A stretch of 64,000 nucleotides of DNA from Salmonirosea aquatica (GTDB lineage Bacteria > Bacteroidota > Bacteroidia > Cytophagales > Spirosomataceae): the NCBI RefSeq assembly GCF_009296315.1, contig NZ_WHLY01000002.1:310001-374000 (forward strand). Direction: 5' to 3'. Positions 53,169-61,853 of this stretch are shown here, in pieces. The translations under genes were made by a program, and so were the position numbers. The number at the start of each line of letters is the position of its first letter. Positions within the stretch are counted from its first letter, which is position 1. The notes under the pieces are model-generated. The model searched no databases. It saw only the letters and a program-made list of their open reading frames with translations, and was not told where the DNA came from.

Positions 53169-54581
53169 ATGAAACCAACGCGCAGAACTTTCCTGAAAAA
53201 CATTTCCGCTGCCTCAGCGGCACTGGCCACCGCCGGAGTGGCTGGTACTGGGCTAGCCAAGGCAGGCGTGGCCCGTCCCTTCTCGATCATCCGGGATTTA
53301 AAGAAGGTCAGTCCCAATGACAAAATTCGCATTGCGACCATCGGCATGGGTATTCAAGGCAATTTCGATACCCAGGCGGCTCTCCGTAGTTCGCCCGACA
53401 CTGAACTGGTAGCTGTAGCCGACCTGTACGACGGGCGCTTGCAACGGGTGAAGGAAACCTTCGGAAAAGATATTTTCACCACCCGCGACTACCGCGAAAT
53501 CCTGGCCCGAAAGGATATTGATGCCGTGCTTATCGTCACGCCCGACCATTGGCACGACCACATCACTAAGGAGGCTCTGAAAGCCGGGAAAAACGTCTAC
53601 TGCGAAAAACCCATGGTACACCACATCGACGAAGGTTTGTCGGTGATCGATGCCTGGAAAAAATCGGGAAAAACCATGCAGGTAGGTAGTCAGCGGATCA
53701 GTGGCGCGGCGCATAGAGAGGCCAAGCGAATGATCGATGCAGGCGATATCGGCGCCATCAATTATATAGAGTCCAACAACGACCGCTTCGGAGCCATCGG
53801 TGCCTGGAATTACTCCATCCCGCCCGATGCCTCCCCGGCTACCTGCGATTGGGAACGCTTCCTAGGCGATGCACCGAAGGTACCCTTCGACGCCAAACGG
53901 TTTTTCCGTTGGCGCAACTACCGCGACTACGGTACGGGCGTAGCCGGCGATCTGTTCGTCCACCTGATCACGGGTGTACATTTTGTGACGAGTTCGCTGG
54001 GGCCGGAACGTATATTTTCGTCCGGGGAGCTAAGCTACTGGAAGGATGGCCGCGACGTACCCGACGTACTGGTTTCCATCCTGGAATACCCCAAAACCTC
54101 CATTCACGAAAAATTCCAGATGGTGCTGCGGGTGAATTTCGCCAATGCGGGCTCCATCAAAAACAACACCCGGATCATCGGAACGGAAGGACAGATCGAG
54201 TTTGACGGCTCAGGTATTGTCCTGACCAAGAAAAAGCTCCCTGTGGCTCCTGGCTACGGCAACTACGACAGTTTCTTCACCTTTCCCGAAGCCACGCAAA
54301 AGGAATTCGTCAAGCAGTACGACGCTCAATATCCCCCCGACACGCGCAAAGCCGACCCGGTGAAGGAAATCAAGTTCAGTGCTCCCGACAAAGAAGACGA
54401 GCACGCCAATCACTTCGCCAATTTCTTTGAGAATGTTCGCAAAGGCAGCCAGGGTACCATCGAAGATCCGGTTTTTGCTTTCCGGGCTGCCGCACCTGTG
54501 CTGGCCTGTAATGAGAGCTACTTCGATCAGAAAACCGTATACTGGGATCCCGTGGCGATGAAGCAGCTGAAGAAGAAATAA
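53169..54581 (+). CDS. Tat-exported Gfo/Idh/MocA family oxidoreductase
   Basis: A 470-residue NAD(P)-dependent sugar-dehydrogenase-like protein. It starts MKPTRRTFLKNISAASAA, a twin-arginine signal, so it is exported folded with its cofactor. The Rossmann start is IRIATIGMGIQGNFDTQAAL; DAVLIVTPDHWHDHITKEALKAGKNVYCEKPM is the EKP motif. The C-terminal Gfo/Idh fold follows with GTGVAGDLFVHLITGVHFV. Paralogues in Bacteroidota act on sugars or inositols; the substrate is unknown. The SusCD pair and this gene are separated by the thioesterase, so a functional link is weak. The start at 53169 rather than 53106 is fixed by the Tat motif. Confidence 0.92.
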   Translation: MKPTRRTFLKNISAASAALATAGVAGTGLAKAGVARPFSIIRDLKKVSPNDKIRIATIGMGIQGNFDTQAALRSSPDTELVAVADLYDGRLQRVKETFGKDIFTTRDYREILARKDIDAVLIVTPDHWHDHITKEALKAGKNVYCEKPMVHHIDEGLSVIDAWKKSGKTMQVGSQRISGAAHREAKRMIDAGDIGAINYIESNNDRFGAIGAWNYSIPPDASPATCDWERFLGDAPKVPFDAKRFFRWRNYRDYGTGVAGDLFVHLITGVHFVTSSLGPERIFSSGELSYWKDGRDVPDVLVSILEYPKTSIHEKFQMVLRVNFANAGSIKNNTRIIGTEGQIEFDGSGIVLTKKKLPVAPGYGNYDSFFTFPEATQKEFVKQYDAQYPPDTRKADPVKEIKFSAPDKEDEHANHFANFFENVRKGSQGTIEDPVFAFRAAAPVLACNESYFDQKTVYWDPVAMKQLKKK

Positions 54582-54608
54582 TCTACCGTTGCTTGCTAAG
54601 GTACCCTT

Positions 54609-54648
54609 AAAAACAGCGAAAGCCCCTCTGAGAAGAGGGGCTTTCGCT
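54609..54648 (-). terminator. Terminator of cspA
   Basis: A perfect 15-bp stem (54615-54629 with 54634-54648) and a GAGA tetraloop. On the minus strand a T5 run (54613-54609) follows. It may also help to end the convergent oxidoreductase transcript, but on the plus side the T run is missing. Confidence 0.88.
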
Positions 54649-54669
54649 TCATTATGTGTATGGTAAGGC

Positions 54670-54861
54670 TTAGGCAAGCTTAACATTCACCGCGTTAAGG
54701 CCCTTACGACCTTCCTGTAAGTCAAAGGTAACTTCGTCGTTTTCCCGGATTTCGTCGACAAGCCCTGAAATGTGTACGAAATAGTCCTGTCCAGTTTGGG
54801 TATCCTTGATAAAGCCGTACCCTTTCGAATCATTGAAAAATTTTACTGTTCCCTGGTTCAT
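54670..54861 (-). CDS. cspA: Cold-shock/CSD family RNA chaperone
   Basis: A 63-residue OB-fold protein that binds single-stranded RNA and DNA. It starts MNQGTVKFFNDSKGYGFI, with RNP1 KGYGFI, and RNP2 YFVHIS follows. The rest, DEVTFDLQEGRKGLNAVNV, is typical. I use the family symbol cspA; I cannot tell which paralogue it is. It is a single gene with a strong promoter upstream and a terminator downstream, so it can be induced on its own. Confidence 0.95.
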   Translation of the reverse strand: MNQGTVKFFNDSKGYGFIKDTQTGQDYFVHISGLVDEIRENDEVTFDLQEGRKGLNAVNVKLA

Positions 54862-54888
54862 AACTCCCTTTTGTGTATTTGTTTTTCA

Positions 54889-54919
54889 CAAAAATAGTAG
54901 TTCTAAACATTTTTCCAAA
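54889..54919 (-). promoter_or_regulatory. cspA promoter, complete Bacteroidota consensus
   Basis: On the minus strand TTTG (54919-54916), exactly 19 bp and TATTTTTG (54896-54889) reproduce the TTTG-N19-TAnnTTTG consensus of the Bacteroidota primary sigma factor. It lies 28 bp before the cspA ATG. It is the best promoter I could see in the window. Confidence 0.75.
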
Positions 54920-54986
54920 CAAATTTCACTACGCGCGCCCGAGGCTAATACTTGCGTTTCTCTTTCGCACTTTGAAGCTTTCTATT

Positions 54987-54994
54987 TAGTTTTG
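54987..54994 (+). promoter_or_regulatory. Candidate -7 element of guaA
   Basis: TAGTTTTG matches TAnnTTTG, 17 bp before the guaA ATG at 55012. No TTG at normal spacing is found; the leader would be about 10 nt. Confidence 0.4.
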
Positions 54995-55011
54995 CGATTT
55001 AGATAGCTACC

Positions 55012-56541
55012 ATGACCGAACAAATCCTTATTCTCGATTTCGGCTCCCAGTATACTCAATTGATCGCCCGGCGGGTTCGCGAACTTGATGTCTATTGCGA
55101 GATTCATCCCTTCAACCACATTCCGGCATTCACCCCCAACATCAAGGGGGTTATTCTTTCGGGTAGCCCCTGCTCAGTGCGCGACAGCGACTCACCGCGC
55201 GTGGATCTGAGCCAATTCCGCGGGAAGGTACCCGTATTGGGTGTTTGCTACGGCGCACAGCTGATGGCCCAGATGCTCGGCGGTGATGTGCTGCCCTCCC
55301 AGCACCGCGAATACGGCCGCGCCAAACTGGAAATCATCGATGACGACTCGTCCCTGCTAGCCGGTCTTTCCGAAACCTCGCAGGTATGGATGTCGCACGC
55401 CGACACCATTGTGCGTATTCCTGACAATTTCCGGATTATCGCTTCTACGGATTCGGTGGAAGTGGCGGCATTCAAAATTGAGAACGAACTGAGCTACGGC
55501 ATTCAGTTTCACCCCGAAGTGACCCATACTACCGAAGGAAAGCAACTTCTCCACAACTTTGTGGTGGGCATTTGCGGTTGCCACCAGGATTGGACCGCCG
55601 AATCGTTCGTTGAATCGACCATTCATAGCCTGCGGATGAAAATTGGGAATGATAAAGTGGTCATGGCCCTGTCGGGTGGGGTCGACTCTACGGTTGCCGC
55701 CACGCTCGTGCACCGCGCCATCGGCGACAATCTGTATTGTATTTTTGTCGATAATGGCCTGCTGCGCAAAAACGAATTTGAAGAAGTACTCCACTCCTAC
55801 CTGGATATGGGCCTCAATATCAAGGGTGTGGATGCTGTACAACAATTTTACAAATCGCTGAAAGGACTCGAAGATCCTGAAGATAAGCGTAAAGCCATTG
55901 GCCGCACCTTCATTGAGGTATTTGACCAGGAGGCGCATCTTATCCAGGATGTGAAATGGCTGGGGCAGGGTACCATCTACCCCGACGTCATTGAGTCGGT
56001 TTCGGTGAAAGGACCTTCCGCCACCATCAAATCGCACCATAACGTAGGCGGCCTGCCTGATCTGATGAACCTGAAAGTGGTGGAACCACTGAATACGCTG
56101 TTCAAAGACGAAGTACGGGCCGTGGGACGGACCCTTGGAATTTCTGACAAGATTCTCAGCCGTCACCCCTTCCCAGGCCCTGGGCTGGCTATCCGGATTC
56201 TGGGTGAAATTACGCCGGAGCGCGTGGCTATTTTACAGGAGGTCGATGCCATTTTCATCAATGGCCTTAAAAAGCACAACTTATACCACGATGTGTGGCA
56301 GGCAGGTACCATGCTCCTACCCATTCAGAGCGTGGGGGTGATGGGCGACGAGCGTACCTATGAACGCGTGGTGGCGCTGCGGGCCGTTACCTCCGTCGAC
56401 GGCATGACCGCCGACTGGGCCCACCTACCCTATGAGTTTCTGGCCGAGGTTTCCAACGATATCATCAATCGGGTTAAAGGCGTCAACCGCGTCGTATACG
56501 ATATATCCTCCAAGCCGCCCGCCACCATTGAGTGGGAATAG
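55012..56541 (+). CDS. guaA: GMP synthase (glutamine-hydrolysing)
   Basis: GuaA converts XMP to GMP. The 509-residue protein has the class I glutamine amidotransferase domain first ([19 protein letters not shown]; Cys79 in GVCYGAQ; catalytic His-Glu in QFHPEVTHT), then the PP-loop synthetase ([12 protein letters not shown]), and the dimerisation domain ending KPPATIEWE, the canonical GuaA end. It is monocistronic: a short leader and a long terminator. Length and motifs are normal. Confidence 0.98.
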   Translation: MTEQILILDFGSQYTQLIARRVRELDVYCEIHPFNHIPAFTPNIKGVILSGSPCSVRDSDSPRVDLSQFRGKVPVLGVCYGAQLMAQMLGGDVLPSQHREYGRAKLEIIDDDSSLLAGLSETSQVWMSHADTIVRIPDNFRIIASTDSVEVAAFKIENELSYGIQFHPEVTHTTEGKQLLHNFVVGICGCHQDWTAESFVESTIHSLRMKIGNDKVVMALSGGVDSTVAATLVHRAIGDNLYCIFVDNGLLRKNEFEEVLHSYLDMGLNIKGVDAVQQFYKSLKGLEDPEDKRKAIGRTFIEVFDQEAHLIQDVKWLGQGTIYPDVIESVSVKGPSATIKSHHNVGGLPDLMNLKVVEPLNTLFKDEVRAVGRTLGISDKILSRHPFPGPGLAIRILGEITPERVAILQEVDAIFINGLKKHNLYHDVWQAGTMLLPIQSVGVMGDERTYERVVALRAVTSVDGMTADWAHLPYEFLAEVSNDIINRVKGVNRVVYDISSKPPATIEWE

Positions 56542-56546
56542 GAAAG

Positions 56547-56600
56547 GCACATAAAAAGGGAAGGGGCGACCAAATGGTCGCCCCTTCCCTTTTTATGTGC
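56547..56600. terminator. Very long bidirectional terminator between guaA and the DUF1328 gene
   Basis: A perfect 26-bp stem (56547-56572 with 56575-56600) with a 2-nt central loop. The core AAAAAGGGAAGGGGCGACC gives T5 on both outward sides. It serves the guaA end and the minus-strand gene ending at 56615. Confidence 0.93.
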
Positions 56601-56614
56601 TCTGCTTTACTTCG

Positions 56615-56776
56615 TTAAAGTCGGGATCTGCCGAAGATGAGGCTGATCACAAAAAGAACGATAAATACAAAAAACAGAATCTTAGCGATTCCGGCTGCTC
56701 CGGCTGCAATGCCTCCGAAGCCAAGGACACCGGCAATGATTGCCACAACGAGGAATATGATGGTCCATTTAAGCAT
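56615..56776 (-). CDS. DUF1328 (YtjA-type) small membrane protein
   Basis: A 53-residue protein starting [20 protein letters not shown]. It continues [16 protein letters not shown] and ends LIFGRSRL. This is the DUF1328 pattern: two hydrophobic spans with a Gly/Ala-rich hairpin between them. Such genes are often stress-induced, but the function is unknown. It is converging on guaA and the terminator. Because it is short, automatic gene calling may miss it. Confidence 0.88.
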   Translation of the reverse strand: MLKWTIIFLVVAIIAGVLGFGGIAAGAAGIAKILFFVFIVLFVISLIFGRSRL

Positions 56777-57014
56777 GATTGAAAAGGGGTCTAGTGAAAA
56801 ATGTTTGTTGATCTAGCTAAATAAAAAGCCTGTACCAGATAGCGAATTCAAGGCTTATGTTTCCTTCATAACCCGTTTTAGGCCTTCTGACGATAAGGAG
56901 GCCTAAAATATGGGGTACTTTATACCCATATTTCTATTCACTGAACGACCACATACCATTATTCCCCTCCTTGGACGTTACTGTAATACCCTCCACGCTT
57001 TAATTCCTGTCTTT

Positions 57015-57740
57015 ATGCGCGTATTCCTACTGCTCTTTGTCCTGCAGGGTTTACTCCTACAATCCGTATCCGCTCAGGTGGTTGCGGCCCAGCGCCCTGT
57101 AACGCTTTTTACGGTGAGAGCTGTGGATCAACAGACTACGAAGGAGATTGCAGCTTCATTCAAGATTTTTCTCCATGCGGCTAATAAAAGGTTTGAAGGA
57201 GCCAATGGCCCCGAGAAAGTAGCCAACTTTAGTGTAAAAATGTTTAGCTCCGACACTGTGACCATTGAAACAGAGGCCGAGGGGTACTTTCCTATTGAGG
57301 AGATTCTGCTGGTGTCTTGCGATACCTGCGGATTTTACCAGTATACTGCGCTGATGGAAAAACAGGTCGATTCGGTCTTTACTAACCTTAAAGTCAACGA
57401 TGTCATCAAGTTGGACAAAATTTACTTTGATCAGAGCAAATACGACCTCCGGCCCGAATCCCGCGATCAGTTGGAAAAACTTTACCGTACCTTACGAAAC
57501 AACCCGAAGCTGAAAATAGAAATCGCCGGACATACCGACAACGTAGGCGATGCCCGGCTGAATCAGTACCTGTCCGAAAACCGGGCAAGAGTTATTTACT
57601 CCTATCTGCTTCGGAAAGACATTGCGTCTAACCGCCTGCGTCACCAGGGCTATGGCTCCTCGAAACCGGTGGCTCCCAACGACACCGAGGAAAACAAATC
57701 GTTAAACCGTCGGGTCGAATTTGTGGTTTTGGACAATTGA
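57015..57740 (+). CDS. OmpA-family peptidoglycan-binding protein
   Basis: A 241-residue secreted protein with signal MRVFLLLFVLQGLLLQSVSAQ. The N-terminal part (about 30-125) is a carboxypeptidase-regulatory-like beta domain, with a vicinal pair of Cys in VSCDTCGFYQ. The C-terminal OmpA domain (about 135-238) shows LDKIYFDQSKYDLRPES, GHTDNVGDARLNQYLSENRARVIYSYLL and GYGSSKPVA, with NRRVEFVVL at the end; Asp and Arg of the DAP-binding site are present. It precedes the DUF5723 gene on the same strand by 106 bp. An in-frame start at 56910 adds residues before the signal and is not preferred. Confidence 0.9.
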   Translation: MRVFLLLFVLQGLLLQSVSAQVVAAQRPVTLFTVRAVDQQTTKEIAASFKIFLHAANKRFEGANGPEKVANFSVKMFSSDTVTIETEAEGYFPIEEILLVSCDTCGFYQYTALMEKQVDSVFTNLKVNDVIKLDKIYFDQSKYDLRPESRDQLEKLYRTLRNNPKLKIEIAGHTDNVGDARLNQYLSENRARVIYSYLLRKDIASNRLRHQGYGSSKPVAPNDTEENKSLNRRVEFVVLDN

Positions 57741-57846
57741 CACTCTCCCCAGCTGTTCCGCCTGGTTGAAATAGTTTTCAGAAAGGGGCGTTTAGCCAAT
57801 AGGCATACTTTTAGTGCTTCGCCGTGCAACGCAAATCCATAAAGCC

Positions 57847-59297
57847 ATGAACCGATTTCCCGCTTTCATTTGTACAGGCCTAGTATGCCTGTTTTTCTCC
57901 ATTGCGGCCAATGCTCAACGTTTTCTGGGTATCGCCTCTCAGGCCAACGGGGGCTTCTATTCGGCGTACCAGAATCCGGCTTTCCTGGCCGACAATCGGT
58001 ACCCTATTAGGTTGCACCTGCTCACGGGGGGCTGCACCTTGACAACAACTACGTGCGTTACGCCGCGCCTTTTTCCATGCTCGATTTATTACGGCAGAAA
58101 AATAGCCGCCCGCTCGATCCTTATGATCTGGAAGAAATCCGCAACGGAAAACCCAAAAATGGTACCTTGTCCGGAGAACTACGGGGCCCGGCTGTTTCGT
58201 TTCGCCTGGGCAACCGCACCAACCTGGGCATCATGACCCGGGTTCGCAGTGGGTTCCAGGTGACCGATGCTTCCGAACGGCTCATGGCCATTACGCGGCT
58301 GGGTTTGGCCAATCAAAGCAATCTACAGGATCTGGGGTACCTGGCTTTATTTGCCTCGCAATCTGAAAATCGCTTCAACCTGACCAGTCAGGCTTATTCG
58401 GAATGGGCCTTTTCGCTGGGTCAGGTACTGATCGAGACGGATGCTTTTCGTGTTAAGGGAGGCTTTACCCTAAAAAGGTACTTTGGCTACGCCGGGGGCT
58501 ATGTCCAAAACCGGAGCCTCAACTACCGACTCCTGCCCGACTCTACTACCACCAATGCCGCCTATATGCAGATCGATCGTTTCGACGCTACTATGGGCTA
58601 CACCGATGCTGACCGTGCTTCTTTCTTGTCGCCGGGCTGGTTGTTCGGACGTAACGCCAGTGGGCGGGGCTGGGGCTGGGACGTTGGTTTGGCGTACGAA
58701 ACCCTGGCCGAAGAGGGTACCCTACCTACCTTGCGCCTGAGCGCTTCGTTAACTGACGCGGGACAAATTCACTACGCGGGACAAGGTGTCAAGAACTACC
58801 ACATTCAGGCCGATGACCGCCAGATCACCGAAGAAGAATGGCGGGGATACAGCTCACCCCAGGAAGGCGAAAACCAACTCAACGCATTCGGCCGCCTTTT
58901 TGAAGAAGAATTTGGCCTCAAGGATGACGACAACACCGGCGAATTCACACTAGCTACCCCTACGGCCCTCAACCTCAGCGCCGATGTGCAGGTGGTCAAT
59001 CACTTTTACATCAACGCCACGGTCATCCAGAGCATTAAGCGCACAAGCGTCCCGCAGCTTCGCCAGACCAGCCTTTGGGCCGTAGTTCCCCGCTACGAGT
59101 CCGAGAAGGTCGGACTTTCCTTTCCGATCATCCGGCAAAACGGCGGATGGGCGGTGGGTACCGGCTTGCGGGTGGGAGGACTGGTTGTTGGGTCGGACAA
59201 TCTGCTGGGGCTCTTCTCCCGCAACGGCCGCTTCAAAGCCCAGGGTGTCGATATCTACGGAGGAGTAAGTTTCGGACTTAATCCCAGAAAAAACTAA
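57847..59297 (+). pseudogene. DUF5723 family outer-membrane protein, single-base frameshift
   Basis: Together the two halves encode about 483 residues. The first starts MNRFPAFICTGLVCLFFSIAANAQ, a signal peptide, then FLGIASQANGGFYSAYQNPAFLADNRYPI, typical of DUF5723. It loses frame at HLLTGG. The rest resumes in another frame with LHLDNNYVRYAAPFSMLDLLRQK and continues as a beta-barrel to VDIYGGVSFGLNPRKN. The break is at the six-G run 58026-58031; one added G restores it. DUF5723 proteins are often coded beside OmpA-domain genes in Bacteroidota, as here; the function is unknown. Confidence 0.88.
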
Positions 59298-59362
59298 CGG
59301 CTGTTTCAGCCGAAGCGTTTCCTGGGATTAAACCTAACTTTTCTCACTTAAAAGTATAGAGG

Positions 59363-60043
59363 CTAACGTTTTCGCAAATGTTTCAGAAAAAAAGATCCGC
59401 TGTCCGATTCACTTGCATCGCCTGCGGCTACCCGCAGGGCCGAAATTTTATTGGAAAAGCCATCATTGTCCTTGGAAACCCGGATAGAACCCACATCGAC
59501 CAATAGGTCATCGGGGTCATTCTTTTCCAGTACATAAAAAGCATGTTGGGTGTTCTTGATCCCATCACTACTCCATTCTCCCGAGAATATCTCCAAAGAT
59601 TTGGTGGTGGCGGTCTCATACTGCGAGTTCGTTACAAGGTAGGCCGTAAACTTATTACCCGCACCCGCTACAAAACCTTCGGTGCTGCTCCCGGTTTGGG
59701 TACCGATCTTGTAATTCATTTTAATGGTCTGATCGCTTTCATTCTGATTGGTGAGTTGAAAGCGGTCCGAATCATCGAAAACGTGCCCCACATCCCAGTC
59801 ATTGGGTATATTGGTCGCAGTCAGTTCCACGGGCTTCATTTCATAGATGCCCGCAATTTGCACGGGCTTGCCCGTCTCAATCAGAGTCATACCCAACGCT
59901 TTAAGTTCGGCAATTACGCTACTGGATGCCAACTGCTGCGTAAGCTGGGGATCTGGCTCAGTCTCATCTTTCTTGCAGCTACTCATGCCTACGAGGCATA
60001 TTACCAGGAAAAAAATCGGGGTACCTTTCGCAAATGATTTCAT
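59363..60043 (-). CDS. Lipoprotein, function unknown
   Basis: A 226-residue lipoprotein with lipobox LVGMSSC (Cys near 23) followed by KKDETEPDP. The mature part is predicted beta-rich: PVQIAGIYEMKPVELTATNIPND, IKMNYKIGTQTGSSTEGFV, FTAYLVTN and KNTQHAFYVLEKND. I recognise no family. It ends with a basic tail (HLRKR). It is converging on the DUF5723 gene with about 65 bp between stops. Confidence 0.8.
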   Translation of the reverse strand: MKSFAKGTPIFFLVICLVGMSSCKKDETEPDPQLTQQLASSSVIAELKALGMTLIETGKPVQIAGIYEMKPVELTATNIPNDWDVGHVFDDSDRFQLTNQNESDQTIKMNYKIGTQTGSSTEGFVAGAGNKFTAYLVTNSQYETATTKSLEIFSGEWSSDGIKNTQHAFYVLEKNDPDDLLVDVGSIRVSKDNDGFSNKISALRVAAGDASESDSGSFFLKHLRKR

Positions 60044-60208
60044 GTTGAGTTGGTTTGATGGTAAGATAATTCAGAGCAATAACCTCATATTCAAGGGGGC
60101 AATCAAGCTTTCGACCGGGTAGTTAGTAAACGGTAGCCCCCGTAAGGCGTTACAAAATAGTGTCGGCATACTTTTTTCATACACTGTTGGTGAACCATTT
60201 CCCCACAG

Positions 60209-61237
60209 ATGAAACAAAATATCGCTACTTTCTCAAACTGGATTATAGTATTAGTAGGTATCCCGGCGCTCATGTATTTGGGCCGCCCCTTCCTTGTTAC
60301 TTTTTTCATCGCCATTATTCTCGCCATGGTATTGAGTCCGGTCATGGACTGGCTCATTAAAAAAGGCCTTGGTCGAGGGTGGGCGGTATTGGTTTGTACA
60401 CTCATTGTGGTACTTTTCTTCGCGATTCTGGCGGGATTGTTGACCTACCAGATCAGCCTGGTAGCCAAAGACCTGCCCCGCATGGAACAGAAAGCCAACG
60501 ACCTGTTGAATCAAGCCCAGAGTTTCATTCAGGACAAAACCGGCATGGCTCCTGAAAAGCAGATGGATGAGGTCAAGCAACAGGTCGCCAAATTAGGATC
60601 TTTGGGTATGTCGTTCTTTGGTTCGTTTACCAACACGGTTACCAATTTCTTTCTGATGTTCGTGTATTTGGTTCTGTTGCTTTCACATCGCCATAAGATT
60701 CAGAAGTTTCTCATCAGTTGTGTGGAGCCGAGCGATAAACAACAGGCCTATAAGCTCATCTTCAAGGCACGTGATACCGCCAGTATGTACATCTGGGGCA
60801 TGCTCAAGGACGTAACTGCGATGGCTATCGTATATGCGATCGGTTTCATGATCGGAGGTATCAAACACGGTATTTTTCTAGCGATCATCGCGGCTGTTTT
60901 TTCTTTCCTGCCCTACATCGGCAATATCATCGGAGGCGGGACGGCCGCCGTACTCGCCATGATTTCGGGCGAGCCCTCGGCGTTTCTGATCGTGGTGGGC
61001 GTGATGACGGTCGCTCAAATTATTGAAAACTACACCCTTTCGCCCTTCCTGGTCGGCAACGCCGTAGGCCTGAATCCTTTTTTCAGTATTGTTTCGATTA
61101 TTGTGATCAGCATGATCTGGGGTATCGGTGGGGCTATCATCGCCTTGCCCCTTACTGGGGTAATCCGGGTAGCCCTCTTGTTCTCGCCCCACACCAAGCC
61201 CATGGCCGAATTTATGGGCGACGATGATGCATCCTGA
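60209..61237 (+). CDS. AI-2E family transporter (TqsA/PerM-like)
   Basis: A 342-residue inner-membrane protein of PF01594. Hydrophobic segments begin at about residues 10-45 (IIVLVGIPALMYLGRPFLVTFFIAIILAMVLSPV), a soluble helical region follows (about 85-140), then the conserved C-terminal helices with AIVYAIGFMIGGIKHGIFLAIIAAVFSFLPYIGNIIGG and LVGNAVGLNPFFSIVSII. The name comes from TqsA, but most members probably export other small molecules or ions; nothing here shows the substrate. It stands alone. Confidence 0.92.
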   Translation: MKQNIATFSNWIIVLVGIPALMYLGRPFLVTFFIAIILAMVLSPVMDWLIKKGLGRGWAVLVCTLIVVLFFAILAGLLTYQISLVAKDLPRMEQKANDLLNQAQSFIQDKTGMAPEKQMDEVKQQVAKLGSLGMSFFGSFTNTVTNFFLMFVYLVLLLSHRHKIQKFLISCVEPSDKQQAYKLIFKARDTASMYIWGMLKDVTAMAIVYAIGFMIGGIKHGIFLAIIAAVFSFLPYIGNIIGGGTAAVLAMISGEPSAFLIVVGVMTVAQIIENYTLSPFLVGNAVGLNPFFSIVSIIVISMIWGIGGAIIALPLTGVIRVALLFSPHTKPMAEFMGDDDAS

Positions 61238-61383
61238 ATAACGCTCTCACCGTATGTATTCTTGATTCGGTTTTCCGGGTGCAAGCTTGGTGGCGCATGA
61301 GTTAATTTGGATCAGCTTTGACCCAGGCATTGCGTGGCACCGGTTAAATGCCTATTTTTCTGAAATATACTGATCGATTGTCT

Positions 61384-61785
61384 ATGAGTGTCACTACCCT
61401 ACAGGCCACCCTGGGTGAAGAAAACTACCTGGTATCCCTACATGCCCGCCATCATGAAATACTCGCCGACGAGCCCGTCATACTTGGGGGGCAGGATCAG
61501 GGCATAGCGCCCTATGAGCTGATTCTGGCGGGTCTGGGAGCATGCACCAGTATAACCCTCAAAATGTACGCCCAACGGAAAGGCTGGGTTTTGAAAGAGG
61601 TAGATGTAACACTGGAAATGTCCGTTGCTCCGGGTACTAGGCCGGTGATTTCCCGGCGTATTCAAATAAAAGGGGAAGTAACGCCTGCGCAATGTGACCG
61701 CCTGCTCGCCATCGCCAATTCGTGCCCGGTGCATAAGCTTCTCAGCCATTCGATCCAGATAGAATCTGCTTTATTTGAAGATTGA
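61384..61785 (+). CDS. OsmC family peroxide-detoxifying protein
   Basis: A 133-residue protein from MSVTTLQATLGEENYLVSL. OsmC-type proteins are thiol-dependent hydroperoxide reductases. The first catalytic Cys is in LAGLGACTSITLKMYAQRKG and the second in ANSCPVHKLL, both present. The Arg in YAQRKG and the Glu in APYELILAGLG are family features. It is followed after 68 bp by the FAD oxidoreductase gene on the same strand, so the two may be an operon. A start 12 codons upstream at 61348 is possible. Confidence 0.92.
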   Translation: MSVTTLQATLGEENYLVSLHARHHEILADEPVILGGQDQGIAPYELILAGLGACTSITLKMYAQRKGWVLKEVDVTLEMSVAPGTRPVISRRIQIKGEVTPAQCDRLLAIANSCPVHKLLSHSIQIESALFED

Positions 61786-61853
61786 CTCATGCGGTGAAAC
61801 CTAAAGTACCCCCTCCAAAAAGCATTTTCAATTTCCCATCAACTTTCCACTAC

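Noticed and set aside
55357-56166. 269-codon open frame opposite guaA
   Set aside because: guaA is canonical over its full length, so this is a shadow frame.
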